NCBI GenBank assembly: GCA_904846265.1
Contig: CAJHAA010000003.1
Coordinates: 162,412 to 226,411, forward strand
DNA length: 64,000 nucleotides
Source of the DNA: Psychrobacter immobilis
Lineage (GTDB): Bacteria > Pseudomonadota > Gammaproteobacteria > Pseudomonadales > Moraxellaceae
Direction of reading: 5' to 3'
This document shows, one piece after another, positions 58,066 through 64,000 of this stretch. A program made the position numbers and the translations under genes. The stretch's first letter is position 1. Every line of letters starts with the position of its first letter. The notes below the pieces were generated by a model. The model was not told the origin of the DNA and ran no database searches. It saw only the letters and a list, made by a program, of their open reading frames with translations.

Positions 58066-58998
58066 TTATTGCTCGTGATTCATTTGCTCATGATTCATTT
58101 GCTCATGATTCATTTGCTCATGATTCATTTGCTCATGGTTCATTTGCTCGTGATTCATTTGCTCGTGATTCATTTGCTCGTGATTCATTTGCTCGTGATT
58201 CATTTGCTCATGATTCATTTGCTCATGATTCATTTGCTCGTGATTCATTTGCTCGTGATTCATTTGCTCGTGATTCATTTGCTCGTGATTCATTTGCTCG
58301 TGATTCATTTGCCCGTGTCCACCATGCATATTGGCCATGACCATCGGTACCGCTATGACGGCTAAGCCAGATAGCATCATGATTGCGCCATTCACTTGCC
58401 TTAGGCGCAAACGCCCGATTTGATTGCGCATCCAGTTGACCGTTTCGTGCGTGGCGACGAGCATGGGTACGGTTCCTAGACCAAAGACAAACATTAACAC
58501 AGCACCTGTGAGCGGGTCATGACCGACGACCGCAATAAGTAATGCGCCATAAACGAGACCACAGGGTAAAAATCCCCATAATAAACCTGCCGTCAATGCT
58601 CGAGGAAAAGTGTTTAAGGGGAAGACTTTCTGCCGCAGAGGTGATAAAGCTTGCCAAAAATGCATACCAAGACGTTCAAGCTTGTTTAAAAAAGGCAATC
58701 CTAGCATGGTTAATCCTACAAATACCAAGACCAACCCTAGTAGAATGCGAGGTGTGCTATTGCCAACCATCAGGGGGGTTAATACCGTGGTGCCAATCAC
58801 TCCAGCAATTAAGCCCAATAGGGCATAACTGAGTAAGCGCCCCAAATGGTAAGTCGCAATGAGACCGCGTTTTTTTGCTGGACTGGTTTCTTTCATCGAT
58901 AGTCCGAATGCGGTGACGATACCGCCACACATACCTAAGCAATGCGGCGAACCAAAAAATCCCATTAAGAGTGCTGCAATTAATAGTGCCATAGTCAT
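58066..58998 (-). CDS. SafE/TauE-like membrane protein with MNHEQ repeat tail
   Basis: 310 aa. The N-terminal two thirds form a COG2836-type six-helix membrane domain with the motif GSPHCLGMCGG, a candidate metal site, and LLWGFLPCGLVYGAL. The C-terminal 80 residues are 16 exact MNHEQ repeats after HGGHGQ. Its place beside a copper TonB receptor and a DUF2946 protein suggests copper transport or delivery to a cuproenzyme. The repeat supplies 16 Met and 16 His, a composition common in copper-binding tails. Confidence 0.85.
   Translation of the reverse strand: MTMALLIAALLMGFFGSPHCLGMCGGIVTAFGLSMKETSPAKKRGLIATYHLGRLLSYALLGLIAGVIGTTVLTPLMVGNSTPRILLGLVLVFVGLTMLGLPFLNKLERLGMHFWQALSPLRQKVFPLNTFPRALTAGLLWGFLPCGLVYGALLIAVVGHDPLTGAVLMFVFGLGTVPMLVATHETVNWMRNQIGRLRLRQVNGAIMMLSGLAVIAVPMVMANMHGGHGQMNHEQMNHEQMNHEQMNHEQMNHEQMNHEQMNHEQMNHEQMNHEQMNHEQMNHEQMNHEQMNHEQMNHEQMNHEQMNHEQ
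58069..58308 (-). repeat. 16 tandem copies of a 15-bp unit encoding MNHEQ
   Basis: Each unit reads ATGAATCAYGAGCAA on the minus strand; only the third base of the His codon varies (plus one AAC for AAT), always synonymously. The unit is a multiple of three, so every frame stays open and array length can change without frameshift. Confidence 0.95.
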
Positions 58999-59086
58999 GA
59001 AGGTGCTTCCTAAGATATAAGATAAATAAAATCTGTTGAAGGTTTAATCGTTATGTTAGTCAGTTAATGACCTATCTTAATGACAC

Positions 59087-61390
59087 CTAAAACTTATAGT
59101 TGACACCCACATACAATGATCGGCCTGCGCCAGGAACGGCAGTGCCCCAGTTAGAACCGTTGCCTATTTCGCCATTCATTGACATGGTTTTGCCTTGACC
59201 CATGTATGCGCCCCCTAGAGGTAGGTCATAGTTTTTATCGAATACGTTATCGATACCAGCCTCAATCGCTACCTCTTTAAACTGATAGCCTGTACTGAGA
59301 TTTAAGAGACCATAACCCGCCGTTTTAATTTCGTTGCGAGGGGTTGAGATATCATTTTTAGCCGCGACGCCCACCACTTCGATTTGGTTTGTCCAACCGT
59401 TATTTTCCCGATTCAGAGCAACACTGCCATTGAATGGCATGATGTTATATAAGTCTGAGCCGCTGTCTTTATTTTCCCCTTTGGTATAGCTTAAGGAGCC
59501 TACTATATTCCAGTACCCCCAAGCATTTGCTGCCAGCTCCCGATTGGCTGAGATATCTATGCCATATATCTCAGCATCTTGGTTGGTATAGCGCAGCACA
59601 TTATATTGATTCGCTGTTTGAGTGCTAGCTGCTGTGTTTGCCATGGGGTTCCACTGTACGGCATCGACATAGTCGTCAATTTTTGAATAGTAAGGAGTGG
59701 CTTTAACGCCCCAGCTATCATCAGCACCGCGCCAGTCTAAGGTGGCAGATAGGGTGTTGGATTTTTCTGGGCGTAGATTAGGATCACCAAAATAGCCATT
59801 ACCGTCACCAACGGTATTATTCATGATGGCCGCCATTTTCCAAGTGGACCAGGTATAGCGTTCATATAAGCTTGGCGTGCGCTCTTTGTGCGATAGACCT
59901 AATGCTAGATTTTTTTGTGAATCAATGTCGTAGCGTGCGAGTGCAGTAATATCAAAGTTGTTATCCGTGGTTCGGCGGTCACTGGCATTAAAGTTAGCGC
60001 TATCTCGCAGCTGATTGGTCATATTGTTTTGACCCTCGATTTGATAGCCATGTACTTCATCAGCACTGGTACGTACGTTTTCATAGCGAGCGCCAAGCTG
60101 GGTGCTCCAGTCAGGCGAGATGTCTTTTTCCCATTCGCCATAGATACCGATGCGCTGACGCTGACCATTGTTGATATTTTGAAAGTCATTTGGCGACATC
60201 ATACCGTCGCCAGATGCCGCCCATGTGTCATCGAGCGTGTAGTCTTGATATTCAGCACCTATATTGAGCGTGCCTTGGTTGGTTAAATCAATAATACCTT
60301 TAAGATTGGCACCGATGGTCTCGCTACTGGTGTACATCGGCATACCTTTGGCATTACCATATAAGAACTGTTTGTCTTCCCCAAAGTTCATATAGTGATC
60401 GACATCTTCATGATAGGCCTGTGCTTCTAACTGTCCCCAATTTAACTCGCTTTTGTAGCGCAAATTAATGCGGTCAAGCTGATTGTCGAGCATGTCCATC
60501 CGCTGATTTGGATATAACTCTTTTGGGACGTTTTGCCACAAATAAGTGCCTTGTAGCAGATGATTGCCATTCTTATAAGCCACATCTACTGACTGGTTTT
60601 TGCTTTCATAGGCGGTTGAACCAACTTCGTCTTTCGCTAAGGTTTTACCAGCGTTTCCTGTCTCTGTATAAGATTTAAAATCACCACCAGCTTTATAATT
60701 ATCCGCCTGCGCAAAGCTGCCTTTATAGGTGAGGCTAAGCTGATCGTTTGCTGCTGTGGTAGATACATTGGCACCATAAGCGTCACCATTGCTACGATAA
60801 AATGTGCCGATTTCACCTGAAGTTAGTATGTCGCTATCCGTTGAAAAGATAGGCTCTGCTGTTTCGACGACGATGGTACCGCCAATACTATTACCACCGA
60901 CACTCACAGGCGTCACACCTGCATAAACGGTGGTCTTTTCTATAGCGCTTGGCGCAATATAAGACAAGGGTGAGTTCATACTGTTTGGACAAGAGGCGAT
61001 TGAGTCAACGCCATCCACTAAGATACGCAGACGGTTGTCCGCCAAGCCTCTTATCACAGGCAAGTTTGAGATGCCACCGGCACTTTGGACATTCAGACCG
61101 GGTATTTTTGTCAGGATAGTGGCCGTATCACTGCTTGCCACTTGTTTACTGCTAATAAATTTTTGATTAAGGCTGGCTGCTGTTCCAAGTGCATTGGTAC
61201 TAGAGCGCTTATCCGCTGCTGTCGCATAAACGACGATTTCTGGCAATTGAATATGTGGCTCATCATCCGTAGTAGGCATGTGCGCCTTTACGGTTGTGGA
61301 ATCCGCATAAGCGCTACTGATATGCAATAAAGACAAGGCTAAAACACTTAGTTTTAAAATAGGTACAGCATTCATTGATGAAGATGACAT
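59087..61390 (-). CDS. TonB-dependent copper receptor (OprC/NosA-like)
   Basis: 767 aa outer-membrane receptor with signal peptide ending near HISSAYA, a plug domain (LPVIRGLADNRLRILVDGVD) and a 22-strand barrel ending in Phe. The copper ligands known from OprC (a CxxxM plus HxM site) appear as Cys134/Met138 in ASCPNSMNSPLSYIAPS and His332/Met334 in VDHYMNFG. It imports copper across the outer membrane, powered by TonB. AGGA precedes the ATG. Confidence 0.9.
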   Translation of the reverse strand: MSSSSMNAVPILKLSVLALSLLHISSAYADSTTVKAHMPTTDDEPHIQLPEIVVYATAADKRSSTNALGTAASLNQKFISSKQVASSDTATILTKIPGLNVQSAGGISNLPVIRGLADNRLRILVDGVDSIASCPNSMNSPLSYIAPSAIEKTTVYAGVTPVSVGGNSIGGTIVVETAEPIFSTDSDILTSGEIGTFYRSNGDAYGANVSTTAANDQLSLTYKGSFAQADNYKAGGDFKSYTETGNAGKTLAKDEVGSTAYESKNQSVDVAYKNGNHLLQGTYLWQNVPKELYPNQRMDMLDNQLDRINLRYKSELNWGQLEAQAYHEDVDHYMNFGEDKQFLYGNAKGMPMYTSSETIGANLKGIIDLTNQGTLNIGAEYQDYTLDDTWAASGDGMMSPNDFQNINNGQRQRIGIYGEWEKDISPDWSTQLGARYENVRTSADEVHGYQIEGQNNMTNQLRDSANFNASDRRTTDNNFDITALARYDIDSQKNLALGLSHKERTPSLYERYTWSTWKMAAIMNNTVGDGNGYFGDPNLRPEKSNTLSATLDWRGADDSWGVKATPYYSKIDDYVDAVQWNPMANTAASTQTANQYNVLRYTNQDAEIYGIDISANRELAANAWGYWNIVGSLSYTKGENKDSGSDLYNIMPFNGSVALNRENNGWTNQIEVVGVAAKNDISTPRNEIKTAGYGLLNLSTGYQFKEVAIEAGIDNVFDKNYDLPLGGAYMGQGKTMSMNGEIGNGSNWGTAVPGAGRSLYVGVNYKF

Positions 61391-61656
61391 CTTTTTTTCC
61401 TAGAAACTTGCAAAAATATTTTATGAAATCGGTTATTCAGTTTTTACCAAGAGGCAATGTCAGCCAAGGTAAGCTAAGCCACTTATGGACTTAGACTAGG
61501 CACTTACTGAATATTTTCCGATATAAATAGATAGCATTTTGAGCACAATATTATGAGCACAGTTTTGAGCGTAATGTTTTAGGTAAACGCATACAAGTGC
61601 CTCAATCAGAGCGTCAAATGAGCGCGTTGATTGAGAGCATTGTCACTAATGCTCTA

Positions 61657-61826
61657 GGGCGTGTCCTCAATTCAATTGATTACTTTCGAAATGGGCTAAA
61701 AATGGCTAAATTTTGCCAAGCATCATCAAATAGCTTATTAATATCTCGATATTATTTGCGCTACTTTTCTTGTTTGACGGCAATTTATCTCATGTTTATC
61801 ACCATTTTTAAAATGAGGACACGCCC
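61657..61826 (+). mobile_element. 170-bp MITE-like element, copy C
   Basis: It has the cleanest ends of the family: GGGCGTGTCCTCAATTCAAT at left and AAAATGAGGACACGCCC at right, with TA on both sides. It lies between the copper receptor and the DUF2946 gene. Confidence 0.8.
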
Positions 61827-61855
61827 TAAAAATATTGGACTATAAATGTAGATAG

Positions 61856-62446
61856 TTATGTGGGTGTGACTGGAGGAGCGCGTGCGAGGGGTCGTAAAAA
61901 ATTACTAGGAGAGTAGGTATGTGAGCGATACAAAAACGTAACTGAGACAGTAGACAGCTCAATCAAAGCCGAGTCAGTATGTGTAAAAGCGACTGGCAAT
62001 AGTGCCGCAGACATGGCAGTGCAAAGGTCACAGCCAGTGTATTTTACGGCATCAGGGTTAGATTCAGAGCTTGCAACCTTATCTTTGCTATATAAGGCTT
62101 CCTGTGAAGGTGCTGCGTCAACCGTTATGACTGGCTTAACGGTCGCAGGCGATACTAAAGATAGGGATGCATTATGATGAAGTAAATGACGAGCGGCACT
62201 ATCAATGGGTATGTTGTGATTTGTTTGCGCAATATCAGTCTGTATTTGCTCATACTGCTTAGCTGCCGATACAATCGGTGCAAGCTCTGCACAGATACCA
62301 TGACCTAAGTGGGCATTATCATCCCACAGAGGTGTGAGCAACAGCGTGATGTGCATGATCCAAGCAAAACATGCGACCAACATGCCGAACCACATCGTTA
62401 CCGGTGATGAATATCGTAAAACAAGCTTACGGCGCTTAGTAGACAT
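61856..62446 (-). CDS. DUF2946-family protein
   Basis: 196 aa. One N-terminal membrane helix (WFGMLVACFAWIMHITLLL), the pair CDLCTAMSAALLPV and the terminal ARAPP motif are typical of DUF2946, a family often encoded next to copper TonB receptors. The middle contains a His-rich LLHHNA region. No strong ribosome-binding site. Its role is unknown but a copper link is likely from context. Confidence 0.75.
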   Translation of the reverse strand: MSTKRRKLVLRYSSPVTMWFGMLVACFAWIMHITLLLTPLWDDNAHLGHGICAELAPIVSAAKQYEQIQTDIAQTNHNIPIDSAARHLLHHNASLSLVSPATVKPVITVDAAPSQEALYSKDKVASSESNPDAVKYTGCDLCTAMSAALLPVAFTHTDSALIELSTVSVTFLYRSHTYSPSNFLRPLARAPPVTPT

Positions 62447-62922
62447 GATAGGGTCATCGTATTACCAGCATGCTGATGATGCATAGGTAACATTTATAAG
62501 TAAGGAGGTGTGCTAACTTAAAACGTCAGTTTAAAGCATTTTAGAAAGAATACTTAACAAAATAGACATTATCATTAACAATGCCATTCTAAGACAAGGG
62601 GTATGCTCTTTACAAGTCTTGTATAGAGATATATCGGGCATTCTAGAGAAATCGGTCACAGCGTCGTCATGTTTGCTCAGCCTGCTATTTGCCGTACTTT
62701 AATTTGCCGTATTATCCTTTGCTGTACCTATTCATCTTGTACGGAGAAGACTATATGACTGAAGTAGCTAGACGATAACCAAGCAAATGGGAAAGAGCTA
62801 ATAAAACCCAGCGGAAAAGATAGGCTAATGTAATGCGGAGTGCGATTTTTTGTTTTACGCGACCAATATTGATGGTGCTAGCGACTTAAAAATAGTGAAA
62901 TTTTTCGGTAAAAAAGAACACT
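62447..62922. other. intergenic region with a possible Fur-like site
   Basis: 476 bp without a convincing gene. The minus-strand stretch TTAATGATAATGTCTATTT (62579-62561) resembles one half of a Fur box and would lie upstream of the DUF2946 gene. A 7-codon frame (MTEVARR) with GGAGAAG in front lies near 62755 and is too short to call. Confidence 0.35.
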
Positions 62923-63312
62923 TTAACAACTATTGCTCTCTATACTGTTTTTCTCGATAATATCGATTTTTCTCTCTAATTCTATAATCTGTAACTTACA
63001 GCTCTTATAGTGATCTTCTTGGTTGCCCTCTATGTCCTTAAGGGTTCTTTGATAGATACGGTCATACAGTGAGGTTAGGGCTTTTTTAATTGCTTTGATT
63101 TCTTTCGAGGATAAATCCATTTGCTTATCAAAATCAGGTGCTTTTATTTTTGCACATAGCTCAAAAAGTGTGAGATTAAAATCTTGATAGTATTGCTGCA
63201 CTGAGTTTTCTTTTGATTGATCGCTATATTGGATGTTTTTTTTCATCAGAATGAGCAAAGCACTATCAATCAAGTTTTTTTCATAATCTGTCAAACATAA
63301 GTAATGGTTCAT
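62923..63312 (-). CDS. hypothetical helical protein
   Basis: 129 aa, all-helical and charged, without signal peptide or membrane segment. The C-terminal 40 residues (ELERKIDIIEKN) look coiled-coil. Not recognised. AT-rich and close to an IS element, so it may be a recent arrival. No clear ribosome-binding site. Confidence 0.55.
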   Translation of the reverse strand: MNHYLCLTDYEKNLIDSALLILMKKNIQYSDQSKENSVQQYYQDFNLTLFELCAKIKAPDFDKQMDLSSKEIKAIKKALTSLYDRIYQRTLKDIEGNQEDHYKSCKLQIIELERKIDIIEKNSIESNSC

Positions 63313-63873
63313 TACATTGATTCTCAGTTATTTCAAAATTGCTATTCAGAATGCCATCAGTTGGCTACTTTAAAAAGATCCCAACGCCAACGACCCTTGC
63401 AAAATACTTATCTCGCCTGCTTAGTTTGGTCTTTACTCTTTAAAAGTCTTTATTGTGATGCGGCATATCGTCAATGGCTTTGAATAATCAACGCATTTTA
63501 TAGGGTGAAAATGAAAGTATCGTGACAACGTCTACGTTTTATAAAAAATATGCCAAAGCCAGTCGCCCTAATCTATATATAAGATATCTTTTCATTCGCT
63601 ATTACTTGCCCGTCTAGAAAAGCGCCAATATGACGCTTATAGCGTACCACTTAAGAAACCTTCCCTCATTAAGGTTACCTTTCTTTAATCTTCATAAATC
63701 TACTTAACGTTTGAATCATTTATCATTCTCGTTGTCGATAGAGCAAATTTTTATCACGATGCTTTTTATCACGTGAATGCTTTACTTGATATTGAGTAAG
63801 GCAGTTTCAACCACACCTCATAACTAATATGACTTTATACGAGAAAAAATAATGAAAAAAATAATGATAAGTT
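63313..63873. other. intergenic region before the IS element
   Basis: 561 bp of AT-rich sequence with short hairpins, such as AAGCGCCAATATGACGCTT near 63618, but no gene. Confidence 0.5.
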
Positions 63874-64000
63874 TGTAGTGGCATAATAAAATTGGACAGC
63901 TTCTAAGAGGTTATAATAACCCAAAGAAGGAAACTAGTATGACCAACAATCGCAATCAATATACCCGAGAATTCAAGCTTGAAGCCATCAGCTTAGTGAC
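63874..64000 (+). mobile_element. left end of an IS3-type insertion sequence
   Basis: The likely terminal repeat starts TGTAGTGGCATAATAAAAT; the transposase OrfA begins 65 bp further. The element runs off the window, so its right end cannot be seen. Confidence 0.65.
63939..64000 (+). CDS. IS3 family transposase OrfA, partial
   Basis: The 20 visible residues NNRNQYTREFKLEAISLV resemble the start of IS3-family OrfA helix-turn-helix proteins (REFKLEAI). AAGAAGGAAA precedes the ATG. Truncated by the window edge. Confidence 0.75.
   Translation, partial: MTNNRNQYTREFKLEAISLV

Noticed and set aside
58069..58308. CRISPR-like array
   Set aside because: The repeats are directly adjacent with no spacers and lie inside a coding sequence.
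58038..58340. Long plus-strand frames with RDSFA or MIHLL repeats
   Set aside because: They are shadows of the 15-bp repeat that encodes MNHEQ on the other strand; the unit length is a multiple of three, so all frames stay open.

Overview
The window looks like a chromosomal segment of a moderately AT-rich, cold- or salt-tolerant gammaproteobacterium of the Moraxellaceae, most likely Psychrobacter. This is inferred from the gene set (betaine synthesis, oleate hydratase, an intrinsic EptA/MCR-like phosphoethanolamine transferase, Moraxellaceae-style NarGHJI with molybdenum cofactor genes). No database comparison was possible. No CRISPR array, rRNA operon or prophage was seen.

Layout. 0.2-3.8 kb: a divergent GAPDH/E4PDH-like enzyme, two tandem tRNA-Ser(UGA) units that each carry promoter and terminator, a lipoprotein, a ribbon-helix-helix protein and a tRNA-Asn. 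4.2-11 kb: SMR efflux pump plus TetR regulator, then betB, betA and a BCCT choline transporter. 11.2-19.1 kb: small housekeeping and hypothetical genes, an amine oxidase overlapping a DMT transporter, a two-gene Ktr/Trk K+ uptake system preceded by a possible 7-residue leader peptide, a DUF3124 lipoprotein and a thioesterase. 19.1-25.3 kb: YceI, then a minus-strand lipid A modification block (eptA, response regulator, histidine kinase, dgkA, PAP2 phosphatase) with two matching PmrA-like direct repeats.

26-48 kb is an almost complete nitrate-respiration island: modA, moaE, moaD, moaC, mobA, moaB, moaA, moeA, a PpiC-type isomerase, narI, narJ, narH, narG and a NarK transporter on the minus strand, then narX-narL on the plus strand and a second NarK transporter on the minus strand. 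Inverted NarL heptamers in the 7-2-7 arrangement lie upstream of narG, moaA and narK1, so electron acceptor uptake, reductase and cofactor synthesis are probably one nitrate-controlled regulon.

48-64 kb: a DUF1971 protein, an old yellow enzyme divergent from a LysR regulator, oleate hydratase, a lipoprotein gene broken by an in-frame stop, a Cache-type histidine kinase with a two-receiver response regulator, and a copper-handling group (SafE-like membrane protein ending in 16 MNHEQ repeats, OprC/NosA-like TonB receptor, DUF2946 protein). The window ends inside an IS3-type element.

A family of 170-bp MITE-like elements (three full copies and several remnants) and one 265-bp element with 17-bp inverted ends are scattered through intergenic DNA. 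The observations most worth checking are the shared operator-like repeats of the lipid A block, the NarL sites, the two MITE families, the MNHEQ repeat and the possible TrkH leader peptide.
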